Positions 31,183 to 39,469 of a stretch of DNA of 64,000 bases are shown here, one piece after another. Under the pieces are notes generated by a model that made no database searches, was not told the origin of the DNA, and saw only the letters and a program-made list of their open reading frames with translations. The position numbers were made by a program, and so were the translations under genes. Source of the DNA: Streptomyces cavernae. GTDB taxonomy: Bacteria; Actinomycetota; Actinomycetes; Streptomycetales; Streptomycetaceae. Within the stretch, counting starts at the first letter, position 1. Each line of letters begins with the position of its first letter. The DNA lies in NCBI RefSeq assembly GCF_004023625.1, contig NZ_RPDJ01000011.1:248001-312000 (forward strand), given 5' to 3'.

Positions 31183-31590
31183 ATGCCCGCTAGCGAGGTC
31201 GACCCCTCAGCGCAGTCTCCGGGATCAGGACCTTCAGACGGACGTGTCGCTCCCGTGGTGGTCCTCAATAGTCGGCGGCGTATGCTGCCGCCGCGCCCCG
31301 ACACCACCGGAGATTCGCAGGCCGCGGAGTTCTGGAAGTCCGTGTTCGCCGAGTACGGTTTGAGCCTCGACGACTCTGCCCCCATCGAGGACGTGCTGAA
31401 GATCGTGGCGCAGCGGATGGAGGCCATGGTGACCGGTCTGTTGTACCTGCGGGAAGGCGGCGGGCCGCGAGGCCTGGCCCCGGACCCTGAGGCCGGTATC
31501 GACTACACAGGGGCTACTGAAGTGGTCGGGCTGCTGCGCGAGATGAAAGCCGCCCCAGCGGTTGCACGGGGTATGACCGGCAGCCGGTAG
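31183..31590 (+). CDS. Hypothetical protein
   Basis: A 135-residue acidic protein of unknown function. The C-terminal two thirds (AAEFWKSVFAEYGLSLDDSAPIEDVLKIVAQRMEAMVTGLLYLREG) looks alpha-helical and folded, while the N-terminus is proline-rich. The ATG at 31183 has GGAG about nine bases upstream; longer starts at 31120 or 31027 exist. It lies alone in the junction region, convergent with the LuxR-type gene. Confidence 0.5.
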   Translation: MPASEVDPSAQSPGSGPSDGRVAPVVVLNSRRRMLPPRPDTTGDSQAAEFWKSVFAEYGLSLDDSAPIEDVLKIVAQRMEAMVTGLLYLREGGGPRGLAPDPEAGIDYTGATEVVGLLREMKAAPAVARGMTGSR

Positions 31591-31830
31591 CCATCGTGCC
31601 CGCTGGTGCGGGGGCGGCTGGAGTGGTCAGCCACGCTCACCTTCCCGAGCCCGCGGTGGCGGCTGGCCTCCGTTAGGGCCGCTGCCACTGAGCCTGGAAT
31701 GATTCCGCAGCCCCTCGCAGCGGTCAGTCGTCGGCTACCGCGCAGCAGGGGTTCGGTCTGGGTCAGCGGTGCTTTGCGGCGGGCATAAGGGCCTTCCTGG
31801 TGGCGTTACTACCCTCCATGGGTGGAAGGC

Positions 31831-32817
31831 CTAGCCGTCTCTCCGTTCTGGAGCTGTTGCCCACCAGTGGGCAAGTTGGGCGTTGGTGTTGAAGTCGCGC
31901 TCCTGCCGCAGCGTGGAGAGATGACCGTTGATTACCCGGTCGCTGACTCCCAGGCGTGTGGCGATCTGCTTCTGAGTCCAGCCGTTGCTCAGCAGGTCGA
32001 GGATGGTTCGGAGCGTCTTGTCGATGCGAGACGTGCTCTTCGGTCGCGCCGATTCCGACCAGTCGTCCGCCCGTGCCCACATCTGGTCAAACAGCTCAGC
32101 GAGGAAGGCTGCTACGGCCGCATCGGTGATATGCCAGGCTGAAAGCGGCGGTGCGTCGGCCAGGGAAAAGTCACCGATGTAGGCCTCGCGGCGGTCGATG
32201 ACGATGAACCGGTGGAAGGGCTCAGTGAGCGTGCGCACGTGCGCGCCTTCAGCGCGCATCGTCTCGACGCGCTGGCGGGTGGCTGGGTTGGTGCGTTCGT
32301 TGTTGCTGTAGAGGGTTCGCCAGGTGACGTCGCGGCGCAGGGCCGCCATGTCGCGGCCGTGGGATCGCTGGAGCGAGTCAGCGGTGCGTCTGCCTGGTTG
32401 TGCCGCGTAGATCTCCGCCTTTGCCGTGTCCATCGACTCGGCGATGCGCGCGTTGACGAGCTTGGGCTCGAGGAACTCGCTTCCCCTGTTCCGCCGCCTG
32501 CCGTCCTGAAAGAGAAGGCCGAGCTCTGGGAACGCCTGTGTGAGCGCCAGAGCTTGGTCGATCTGATCGCGTACAGCGGCGAGGACCCGCTGCTCAGCTA
32601 GCGCCGGATTCGTCGGGGCGTACGAGCCGTGAATGGGCTCGAAGAATGCCAGCCCGACGTCCAGAAGCTCCTGGAGGCCAGGTTCGCCGTCCTCCGGAGT
32701 CAGCCCCTGGGCCATGCGCTCGTACAACCCGCGCGCCTCGTCGGACAGTTTGCGAAACCGACCCGGCAGTTCGTTTTTGAACACTTTTGCGCCTTCGTGT
32801 TTCCGAAGTTCGTACAT
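31831..32817 (-). CDS. LuxR-type regulator with phospholipase-D-like sensor domain
   Basis: A 328-residue regulator. Residues 10-70 resemble a TrmB-type entry domain (FRKLSDEARGLYERMAQGLTPEDGEPGLQELLDVGLAF). The middle carries a degenerate PLD-like motif, HRFIVIDRREAYIGDFSL, near 230. The C-terminus is a clear LuxR helix-turn-helix (LLSNGWTQKQIATRLGVSDRVINGHLSTLRQ). Such proteins usually respond to a small ligand. Upstream and divergent is a gene for a small exported peptide, a classic receptor-pheromone arrangement. The ATG at 32817 is selected because homology-like order begins there; the open frame extends further but with poor codon bias. Confidence 0.72.
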   Translation of the reverse strand: MYELRKHEGAKVFKNELPGRFRKLSDEARGLYERMAQGLTPEDGEPGLQELLDVGLAFFEPIHGSYAPTNPALAEQRVLAAVRDQIDQALALTQAFPELGLLFQDGRRRNRGSEFLEPKLVNARIAESMDTAKAEIYAAQPGRRTADSLQRSHGRDMAALRRDVTWRTLYSNNERTNPATRQRVETMRAEGAHVRTLTEPFHRFIVIDRREAYIGDFSLADAPPLSAWHITDAAVAAFLAELFDQMWARADDWSESARPKSTSRIDKTLRTILDLLSNGWTQKQIATRLGVSDRVINGHLSTLRQERDFNTNAQLAHWWATAPERRDG

Positions 32818-33049
32818 CCGTAGACGTGCTTGGCTTGATCTTGCTTCCGGTGAACAGCCAGCGTATGCAGCAGCGGAACGCGCCGTCCATGAGTGAGCAC
32901 GCATATCCGGGCAGGTAGGTTCCCTTTTGTCAAAGAAACTTACTCGCCGGTTTAGTTCGGCTTTTGTTGGATTGGCGGTCCGCGAAACGGTCCCTGCCTG
33001 TGGCGGGGCCAGGCGATGGATCATCAGCCAACGCAGGGAGCAAAACACG

Positions 33050-33253
33050 ATGATCAAGACCAAGCTGTTCCGCGTCCTTGGAGCTGTCGCCCTCGGAGGG
33101 GCGCTCCTTGTCCTCGGCTCCACGGCCGCCACCCAGCCCGCAGACTCGTGGTGGGGAGCTGTGGCAGCCACGGACGCAAGGAGCCAGGACATCCTGCCCG
33201 CGGCGGACGCTGATTCGACTCCGCTCACTCCTGCAGACACTACCTGGGGGTAA
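33050..33253 (+). CDS. Small exported peptide precursor, candidate signalling peptide
   Basis: A 67-residue protein with a textbook signal peptide: basic MIKTKLFR, hydrophobic VLGAVALGGALLVLG, then a small-residue cleavage region STAATQ. The mature part, about 40 residues, is acidic and holds PADSWWG near its start and PADTTWG as its last seven residues, so a PAD(S/T)xWG unit is present twice. GGAG stands about ten bases before the ATG. It is divergent from the LuxR/PLD regulator. A role as a processed pheromone is inference from architecture. Confidence 0.65.
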   Translation: MIKTKLFRVLGAVALGGALLVLGSTAATQPADSWWGAVAATDARSQDILPAADADSTPLTPADTTWG

Positions 33254-33406
33254 CCGCATAGCTGCTGAGGACGCCGGGGGGTGTCCGTGTCGCTGCGGAA
33301 AGTGGTATGCCGGCGGCTCGCCTTGGTGGCGTTGGGTCTGCCAGACCCATTCATGACCAAGATCGGCGACCGGAAGACCGTCCCGCGTTCCTGCCGAGCA
33401 TGTCCG

Positions 33407-33438
33407 CCCTCCAGAGTCCGCTTGCGGGCTCTGGAGGG
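33407..33438. terminator. Hairpin after the small peptide gene
   Basis: A 10-bp perfect stem (CCCTCCAGAG / CTCTGGAGGG) with a 12-base loop lies between the peptide gene and the next gene at 33481. Confidence 0.65.
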
Positions 33439-33480
33439 ACGCCAGGATCGCTGACATCGTTTCATCTGGGGGGATAAGTC

Positions 33481-34092
33481 ATGCATGACGCATCGGGCCA
33501 GAAGGCCGATGCTCCACCGCACGGACGCGACATCGCCTACCGAGCAGCCGCGGACCGCTACTGGGTGGCCTCCGGTTCGACCTCACCCGACCTGGGGACC
33601 TTGGCCCACCGGCGTGCCACCCGCACCAGCGCCGGTCAGCCCCTGAACCTCACCGTCTATGACCTGGCGCTCGATCACGACGCCTCGCTGGAAGACTTCG
33701 CCCGCGCGCACGGCCGACCGGAGGACATCCCCGCCGGCCGCACCGCCCTGGCCGCCTACGCGGCTGCCATCGCTGTCCGCCACCCCGAGACCGCGGCGGA
33801 GTATGAGACTCGGCAGCTCGCCTCCTCTCTCCAGGTCGCCCTCACCCTTGGCGACAGCGATGACGCCCTCGGGCGCATCTCCTGCCCGAAGTGTCTGTGC
33901 TGGAGCCTGGTGCCCAGCCGCGGCAAGGGCCGTTGGCGAGCCGAATGCTGCAACCTGCGGTGCGCCCACGACCCCGACCCCGTGCACGACCAGGGGGACA
34001 CTGAGCCGCCCGCCGCCGGCCGGCCGCGACGATGGACGCTCGAGCGGATCGCCGCCCATCACCTCGCCGACCGCTACCCCAGGACCGCCTGA
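33481..34092 (+). CDS. Hypothetical protein with C-terminal zinc-finger-like cysteines
   Basis: A 203-residue protein. The N-terminal part (RDIAYRAAADRYWVASG, YDLALDHDASLEDFARAHGR) is unrecognised. Near residue 138 the cysteines CPKCLCW and CCNLRCAHD could bind zinc. This is the first gene of the long plus-strand run that makes up the accessory element. GGGGG lies before the ATG. Confidence 0.65.
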   Translation: MHDASGQKADAPPHGRDIAYRAAADRYWVASGSTSPDLGTLAHRRATRTSAGQPLNLTVYDLALDHDASLEDFARAHGRPEDIPAGRTALAAYAAAIAVRHPETAAEYETRQLASSLQVALTLGDSDDALGRISCPKCLCWSLVPSRGKGRWRAECCNLRCAHDPDPVHDQGDTEPPAAGRPRRWTLERIAAHHLADRYPRTA

Positions 34093-34128
34093 CCCGCCAC
34101 CGCAAGCCCTGGAGAAGGCGCCACTCCC

Positions 34129-34449
34129 ATGCTGGCCTCCAACGACAAGCCCCCGGCAACCCCCAGCCGCCCGACCGACGGCCCGTGCTGCCCCACTCGC
34201 GCTTTCATCTCGTCCATACCGAACGACCTGACGACCTGGGCGAAGGCCGCCGCAGCCACTCAGCGCACTCCGTACCCCATGAGCGAGCGGGACCTGGCGC
34301 GCAAGGCCCGGGACTCCGGCCTTGCCACGTACCGCCGTCCCGGCGTACGCGCTGAACTGGTCTCGCTCACGGCCGTCCTGGAGTTCCACCGCGACATCCA
34401 CCGGGGCTGGCACCCCGAGATCCCGCCGCCACGCAAGAGAAGAAGCTGA
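34129..34449 (+). CDS. Hypothetical protein
   Basis: A 106-residue basic protein, 36 bp after the previous gene and probably co-transcribed. It carries two cysteines (PCCPTRAF) near the N-terminus and a helical middle (MSERDLARKARDSGLATYRR). Function unknown. A terminator hairpin follows at 34471. Confidence 0.6.
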   Translation: MLASNDKPPATPSRPTDGPCCPTRAFISSIPNDLTTWAKAAAATQRTPYPMSERDLARKARDSGLATYRRPGVRAELVSLTAVLEFHRDIHRGWHPEIPPPRKRRS

Positions 34450-34470
34450 CCGCTCCGCACGTACGTCAAG

Positions 34471-34500
34471 CCCCGGCCGTATCCCCCTCAACGGCCGGGG
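34471..34500 (+). terminator. Rho-independent-like terminator
   Basis: A perfect 9-bp stem (CCCCGGCCG / CGGCCGGGG) with a 12-base loop is followed by CTTCTT. It closes the 33481-34449 unit and precedes a new promoter. Confidence 0.75.
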
Positions 34501-34533
34501 CTTCTTGGTGCCCGGATCCGCTCACCCTTTTTA

Positions 34534-34560
34534 ATTGCGGCCGCATTGAAAACTGGTAAG
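34534..34560 (+). promoter_or_regulatory. Promoter/operator, ATTGCGSSCGCATTGAAAA type, copy 1
   Basis: The block ATTGCGGCCGCATTGAAAAC followed by TGGTAAG is nearly repeated at 39470. It contains a GC palindrome (GCGGCCGC) inside TTGCGG, which can serve as -35 with TAAGCT as -10 after 16 bases. Transcription would enter the structured leader before the gene at 34641. Confidence 0.6.
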
Positions 34561-34580
34561 CTTTACTCCGCCGACAAGGA

Positions 34581-34616
34581 GCCTGACCTGGGAAGACGCA
34601 CGTCTCCCAGGTCAGG
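34581..34616 (+). promoter_or_regulatory. Structured 5' leader hairpin
   Basis: Between the promoter and the ATG at 34641 lies a long hairpin: GCCTGACCTGGGAAGAC pairs with GTCTCCCAGGTCAGGC, with one bulged base and a 3-4 base loop. It could be an attenuator, an mRNA-stabilising cap or a translational control element. Confidence 0.6.
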
Positions 34617-34640
34617 CGTACCAACCCAAGTGGAGCGTCA

Positions 34641-34970
34641 ATGTCCATCACGCACAAAGCGTCCCCCACCTCACGTACCCGCCATAGCGTCGCCCTCGTC
34701 GAACTGACCCCCTCTCAGCGCGCCCTCGCCAAGCGGGCCCTCGTCCACCTCGGACTCACTGACGGACTCATCGAGCCCGAGCCCACAGAAACCGACGCGG
34801 CCACCCGCGCACTCATCACCTGGGCGACCGCCGCAGCCCTCGGCATCACAGTCAGCCCCGGCCACGAACTCGCCCAGTGCTACGACTGCCGCGACATCCT
34901 CGACGGCGCGCACGTCACCGAGACCAACGGCCGCCTGCACTGCGCCCACTGCCGCCCGCACGACGACTAG
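34641..34970 (+). CDS. Hypothetical protein with C-terminal zinc ribbon
   Basis: A 109-residue protein. The N-terminal half has a helical segment (ELTPSQRALAKRALVHLGLTDGLI); the C-terminus carries CYDCRDILDGAHVTETNGRLHCAHC, a CxxC...CxxC pair that should bind zinc and is common in small phage proteins. It is the first gene after the promoter and leader hairpin. Confidence 0.65.
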   Translation: MSITHKASPTSRTRHSVALVELTPSQRALAKRALVHLGLTDGLIEPEPTETDAATRALITWATAAALGITVSPGHELAQCYDCRDILDGAHVTETNGRLHCAHCRPHDD

Positions 34971-35122
34971 CCATCCCCGGACCCCCCGGACTCCCGGCTC
35001 CCCCTGGCCGGTCGAGTCCGGGGCCCCAGGCCGGGCGGGGCCCGGTCGAGCACACCCCCCAACTGTGCTCCCGCCCGCCCGGCCACCTCCACCAGCACCA
35101 GCCAGCGAGGAGTACCTCCGTC

Positions 35123-35701
35123 ATGCCCGAAACCCGGCCGCCTCTGAACCGGCGCCGCGCCCGCCTCCTGCGCCTCCTGTGGGACCAGTGGGACCGCAAC
35201 CGCGAAGCCCACCGCCCCAGCAGCACCGTCACCACCAGCAGCGTGTGGACCGCCTGGTACCGCACTCCCGAAGGCGACGGACCGAGCCGCGCCGTCGCCC
35301 GAAAGGACCTGGCCCACCTCGCCAGCGCGGGCCACCTGGTCGCGTGCCGCAGCGACGACGGCCACCGCTACTACCGCCTCAACACCGAGACGGTAGACCG
35401 CGCCGGCCTCTGGCTCATTGTCCTGCCCACCAACCACCCCGCATTCGTCCCGCTCGACCGGGCCGCCGCCCGCCAGGAAAGCGCCGTCGCCGAGCGGCTG
35501 ATGCGCACGGCCTTCCAGCGGGCCTTCAACACCGCAGCCGGCGGCTACCCGCTGCCCGCCCTCGACGCGCACGCCGAACGCCTCCACAACGCCGCCCGAG
35601 CCGGGGCCGACCGGATCGAGGCCCAGGGCTTCGACCTCGGCGTGACCGCCGCCCGGATCGCCCTCGCCCACCGCAACACCGAGCACGCCGCCACGGCGTG
35701 A
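35123..35701 (+). CDS. Hypothetical protein, possible winged-helix
   Basis: A 192-residue protein. Residues 10-90 (RRARLLRLLWDQWDRNREAH, AVARKDLAHLASAGHLVACRSDDGHRYYRLN) have the shape of a winged helix with a final hairpin strand, so DNA binding is plausible but unproven. GAGGAG lies before the ATG at 35123; the frame is open further upstream but passes through non-coding sequence. A CTCGACC-loop hairpin follows the stop. Confidence 0.62.
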   Translation: MPETRPPLNRRRARLLRLLWDQWDRNREAHRPSSTVTTSSVWTAWYRTPEGDGPSRAVARKDLAHLASAGHLVACRSDDGHRYYRLNTETVDRAGLWLIVLPTNHPAFVPLDRAAARQESAVAERLMRTAFQRAFNTAAGGYPLPALDAHAERLHNAARAGADRIEAQGFDLGVTAARIALAHRNTEHAATA

Positions 35702-35713
35702 CTCTCCCGCAGC

Positions 35714-35746
35714 GCCGGGCCGCCACCTCGACCGCGGCGGCCCGGC
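35714..35746 (+). repeat. CTCGACC-loop intercistronic hairpin
   Basis: An 11-bp perfect stem (GCCGGGCCGCC / GGCGGCCCGGC) closes a loop containing CTCGACC, 12 bases after a stop codon. It is the leftmost member of the hairpin family. Confidence 0.65.
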
Positions 35747-35769
35747 CCCAACCGAAGGACCCCAGCAAC

Positions 35770-36528
35770 ATGACCACCACCCCGGACAACGGCACCAGAC
35801 CGCTCAACGCCAACCAGCGCGCAGAGCTTGCAGCCCTCCTCGGCGACGTCGAGCCCGTCCCCGACTCGCTCGTCATGACTCTCGGCGCGCTGATCCGCGA
35901 CCGCCGCGAGAACGACCACCCGCAGTGGGAAGACCTGTCCCGCCACAACCTCGCGGGCTACATGGGCGACCGCATGGCCCCTGTCCTACGCCGCCTCCTG
36001 GACCGCGAAGCCGAGAACGAGCGGCTGCGCGCCAACAAGCCTGCCGCCGAGGACGCCACCGGAGACCTGACCCCGCTCACCGTGCACTGGGACCGGCTCG
36101 TCACGCACCCCAGCGGGGAGGACACGGACACGATCGTCTGCTGCCTCACCGACACCGGCCAGCCCGTCGCGCTCTTCCTCGACGACGAACACCGCGAAGC
36201 CCTCGGCCTCCTTCTCGTTGAGCCTGACCCGGACAACGAGCAGCCCGCCACCTTCTTCCAGCGCGACCGCGTCTACACCAACGGCACAGGCTTCACCGCG
36301 CCCGAGGTAACGACCTACTTCCGAGTCGAGCACGTCACCCGCCACCCCGACCGGGGCCACCTGCGCGCCATCGGATGGGCCCGTACCGGTGAGCCCGGCG
36401 CCGGGTGGCACGGCGACTTCCGCGACGAGGACGAGTTCACCGACTGGACCGACGTCACGGACGCGTTCCTGGCCGCCGAAGCGCAGCGCGACCGCACGGC
36501 GACCGAGCCCGGCCGGGAGGATTCGTGA
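35770..36528 (+). CDS. Hypothetical protein
   Basis: A 252-residue acidic protein. The N-terminus (LNANQRAELAALLGDVEPVPDSLVMTLGALIRDRRE) is helical; later segments (TVHWDRLVTHPSGEDTDTIVCCLTDTGQPVALFLDDEHREALG) look like a mixed domain. It is unrecognised, but coupled by a GTGA overlap to the RusA-type gene, so it probably belongs to the replication/recombination set. Confidence 0.65.
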   Translation: MTTTPDNGTRPLNANQRAELAALLGDVEPVPDSLVMTLGALIRDRRENDHPQWEDLSRHNLAGYMGDRMAPVLRRLLDREAENERLRANKPAAEDATGDLTPLTVHWDRLVTHPSGEDTDTIVCCLTDTGQPVALFLDDEHREALGLLLVEPDPDNEQPATFFQRDRVYTNGTGFTAPEVTTYFRVEHVTRHPDRGHLRAIGWARTGEPGAGWHGDFRDEDEFTDWTDVTDAFLAAEAQRDRTATEPGREDS

Positions 36529-37046
36529 CCGCCCCGGCCCCCTTACCTGCCTACGAGTGGGACGCGGTCCCGGCCGTCAACGTCGTCGTCCACGGCCGAC
36601 CCGCCCCCAAGGGCAGCAAGGACCCCGTCGGCTTCCGGCGCGGCAAGAACGGCCGTCTGGTCACCGTCATGGCGGAGTCCTCCCCATACCTCGACGCATG
36701 GATGGACGCGGTGACGCTCATCGTCCGCCAGGCCCTCGCCCGCGGCCGCGCCCGCAAGGCCCTCGGCCCCGTGTACGCGCACGTCGTGTTCACCATGCCC
36801 AAGCCGAAGACCGCGCCGAAGCGGAAACGCACCTACCCGGCCGTGTACCCCGACGTCGACAAGCTCGCGCGGTCCACGTTCGACGCGATCACCAAGGCCA
36901 CGGCGTGGGAGGACGACAGCCGGGTGATCGAGGCCCACCACGTCAAGACGTACCCCGGCGAGCACCCCGACGCCCTCGACAAACCCGGCGCCCTCATACG
37001 CCTCTACACCCTCGCCCAGCCCGTCCCGGAGAGGAACACCGCCTGA
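36525..37046 (+). CDS. RusA-family crossover junction endodeoxyribonuclease
   Basis: A 173-residue RusA-like Holliday junction resolvase. The family landmarks are a start strand VNVVVHGRPAPKGSKDP, the acidic centre YPDVDKLARSTFDAIT near residue 107 and the second acidic box WEDDSRVIEAHHVKTYP near 125; these hold the catalytic aspartates. RusA enzymes are typical of phages and phage-derived elements, where they resolve recombination intermediates. It starts with GTG in the stop of the previous gene and ends inside the start of the methyltransferase gene. Confidence 0.85.
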   Translation: MTAPAPLPAYEWDAVPAVNVVVHGRPAPKGSKDPVGFRRGKNGRLVTVMAESSPYLDAWMDAVTLIVRQALARGRARKALGPVYAHVVFTMPKPKTAPKRKRTYPAVYPDVDKLARSTFDAITKATAWEDDSRVIEAHHVKTYPGEHPDALDKPGALIRLYTLAQPVPERNTA

Positions 37047-38764
37047 TGGGCCGCCCGTCCAAGACGCGGCCACGCACCGCTACGCATCGGCCAGCCACCA
37101 GACGGCGCCGGTTCCGCCACGACGACTACGTCGCGTGCGACCTGTTCTCCGGCTTCGGTGGCCTCACCGGCGGCATCGAGGACGCCGGGTTCACCACGAT
37201 CATGGCCGCGAATCACAACCCGTACAAAGTCCAGGTCCACGAGACGAACTACTCGCACGCCGAGCACTGGATCGCCAACCTGGTCGACCCCGAGGCAGCC
37301 GACTACCACTCCGTCCGAGACCTCCCCTCGGCCGACCTTCTGGCCGCGGGCGTGAGCTGCGTCAACCACAGCCAGGCGAACACGCTCCGGGCATACGAGC
37401 AGGGCGTGGGCCTGTTCGAGCTGGACGACCCCGACTACGAGGCGCGGGTGACGCGGTCCGAGCGGGACCGGGCCACCGCGAACTGTGTCCTCCACTACGC
37501 CGCCCAGCATCACCCCCGGCTCATTCTTGTCGAGTGCACCACCGAACTCAGCTCGTGGGGGCCGGCGGTTCCCGGGCGCAAGAAGGTCGGCGACGGGAGC
37601 ACATACCGGTGGTGGCTCGCCGAGTTCGACAAGCTCGGCTACCGGCACAAGGTGCTGTACCTGAACTCGCAGTTCTTCGGCGTGCCGCAGTCACGGAACC
37701 GGGGCTACTGGATCTTCTGGGACAAGTCCCTGCCCGAGCCCGACCTGGAGCACCGGCCGGTGTCGCGATGCCACGGCTGCGACAAGGACGTGGAAGCGGT
37801 GTGGACGTGGCGCACAGGGATCCCGCTGTCCGGGTCGGTGAGCTACGGCAAGCAGTACGACTACCGGTGCCCCCACTGCCGCCGCGAAGTGGTCCCCCCG
37901 ATGGCACCGTCGCTCACCGCGCTCGACCTCACCGACCTCGGGGTCCGCATTGGCGACAAGCCGATCAAGACATTCAAGGACGGCTTCGTGGGGCCGCTCG
38001 CGCGATCGTCGATGGAGCGTGCGGAGAGGTGCCGCCAAAGGTTCGCCGACTTCCCCCCAGTGCTCATGCCAGCGAAGGGCGTGCACGGTTGGGAGCGGCT
38101 TCCGTTGCAGCCGATAGCGACGCAGACCAGCCAGCAGGAGACAGCGGTCTTGTCGACGGGCCCGGTCGTCGAGCCGCTGTGGCATCAGCCCGCAGGCCAG
38201 ACCATGGCGCCGACCGCGCTCGCGGTCGTCAACTATCAGGGCGCACCGCGCAGTGTGCGCGAGCCGCTGCCCACCCAGGTCGGATCGGAGACCCTCGCGG
38301 TGGTGTCCTCCGGTGTCATCCCGTACCGGAAGAACACAGTGCCCACGGTGCACGGCCAGCCGATGCCGACGTTCACCTCGGAGCAGATCCCAGGGCTGCT
38401 GACGGCCGCCGGTTGGTACAAGCAGAACGGCTCCACCGGATCCGAAACCGCGCCTCACCCGCTCACCGACCCGCTCGGCACCCTCACCGCCCGCGACACG
38501 ACCGCGCTGCTCATGGCCCAGTGGCAGTCCACGCTCGCCGACCTGCCGCTCGAAGACTGCTTCTACCGGATGATGAAGCCGCCCGAGATCGGCCGCGGTT
38601 GCGGCTTCGACGTCGACTTCAACGACTACCGCGGCAGCTTCAAGGTCTGGGGCCCCGCCAGCGCCCAGGTCGATGGCTTCGGGAATGCCGTATCGCCGCA
38701 GGTCGGCGCCTGGATCGGGTCCCGGCTGCGCGCCATCCTCCACGGCCCGAGCGCCGCCATCTGA
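37046..38764 (+). CDS. C5-cytosine DNA methyltransferase family protein with divergent motifs
   Basis: A 572-residue protein with the C5-methyltransferase fold: motif I DLFSGFGGLTGGIEDAGF near residue 32, motif VIII region QFFGVPQSRNRGYWIFW near 213 and motif X FGNAVSPQVGAWIGSRL at the C-terminus. Motif IV, normally PCQ, reads AAGVSCVNHSQAN: cysteine present, proline missing. Motif VI, normally ENV, reads LVECTTELSSWG. A zinc ribbon (CHGCDKD ... CPHCRRE) is inserted near 235-280. The group is common in actinophages. It may methylate host or phage DNA, or perform another base chemistry; the ATG overlaps the RusA stop. Confidence 0.8.
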   Translation: MGRPSKTRPRTATHRPATRRRRFRHDDYVACDLFSGFGGLTGGIEDAGFTTIMAANHNPYKVQVHETNYSHAEHWIANLVDPEAADYHSVRDLPSADLLAAGVSCVNHSQANTLRAYEQGVGLFELDDPDYEARVTRSERDRATANCVLHYAAQHHPRLILVECTTELSSWGPAVPGRKKVGDGSTYRWWLAEFDKLGYRHKVLYLNSQFFGVPQSRNRGYWIFWDKSLPEPDLEHRPVSRCHGCDKDVEAVWTWRTGIPLSGSVSYGKQYDYRCPHCRREVVPPMAPSLTALDLTDLGVRIGDKPIKTFKDGFVGPLARSSMERAERCRQRFADFPPVLMPAKGVHGWERLPLQPIATQTSQQETAVLSTGPVVEPLWHQPAGQTMAPTALAVVNYQGAPRSVREPLPTQVGSETLAVVSSGVIPYRKNTVPTVHGQPMPTFTSEQIPGLLTAAGWYKQNGSTGSETAPHPLTDPLGTLTARDTTALLMAQWQSTLADLPLEDCFYRMMKPPEIGRGCGFDVDFNDYRGSFKVWGPASAQVDGFGNAVSPQVGAWIGSRLRAILHGPSAAI

Positions 38765-38856
38765 CCACACGCCCGCGCTCCGGTCGACACATCTCGACCC
38801 CAAGCCCACCGAAGACACCCACCAGGCCAGACGGCCGAGACAGGAAAGGCAGCCTG

Positions 38857-39396
38857 ATGGCAGGCGAGACCGTAATCACCGTCGTCGGCAACCTCGTTGA
38901 CGACCCCGAACTCCGCTTCACCCCCTCCGGGCTGGCCGTCGCGAAGTTCCGTGTCGCGTCCACCCCTCGCACCTTTGACCGGGACACCCAGGAGTGGAAG
39001 GACGGCGAGAGCCTGTTCCTCACCTGCTCGGTGTGGCGGCAGGTTGCCGAGAACGTCGCGGAGTCCCTCCAGCACGGCATGCGCGTGGTCGTGCAGGGAC
39101 GGCTCAAGCAACGCTCGTACGAAGACCGTGAGGGCGTGAAGCGGACCGTGTACGAGCTGGACGTGGACGAGGTCGGGGCGAGCCTGCGCAATGCGTCCGC
39201 GAAGGTCACGAAGAACGCCAAGGGCGGCCAGGGCGGCGGCCAAGGTAGGGGTCAGGGCGGCTGGAACGGCCAGCAGCAGGCCCGCTCCGGCCCCCCGGCC
39301 GATGACCCGTGGGCGGCGAACCAGGACGCCGGCCAGAACACCGCCGCGTGGTCGTGGGGCTCGCAGGGTGACGCCTCCGACGAGCCTCCCTTCTAG
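38857..39396 (+). CDS. ssb: Single-stranded DNA-binding protein
   Basis: A 179-residue SSB. The OB fold occupies the first 110 residues (ETVITVVGNLVDDPELRFTPSGLAVAKFRVAST, LTCSVWRQVAENVAESLQHGMRVVVQGRLKQRSYEDREG), followed by a glycine/glutamine-rich linker and the acidic tip DASDEPPF that recruits partner proteins. It is a second, element-borne copy distinct from the chromosomal ssb normally next to rpsF/rpsR. AGGAAAGG precedes the ATG. Confidence 0.93.
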   Translation: MAGETVITVVGNLVDDPELRFTPSGLAVAKFRVASTPRTFDRDTQEWKDGESLFLTCSVWRQVAENVAESLQHGMRVVVQGRLKQRSYEDREGVKRTVYELDVDEVGASLRNASAKVTKNAKGGQGGGQGRGQGGWNGQQQARSGPPADDPWAANQDAGQNTAAWSWGSQGDASDEPPF

Positions 39397-39469
39397 GTAG
39401 GAATGCCAACGGCCCGGCCCTCGGGGGGACTTCCCCGGGGGCCGGGTCGTTCTCGTCTCCACCATTTTC

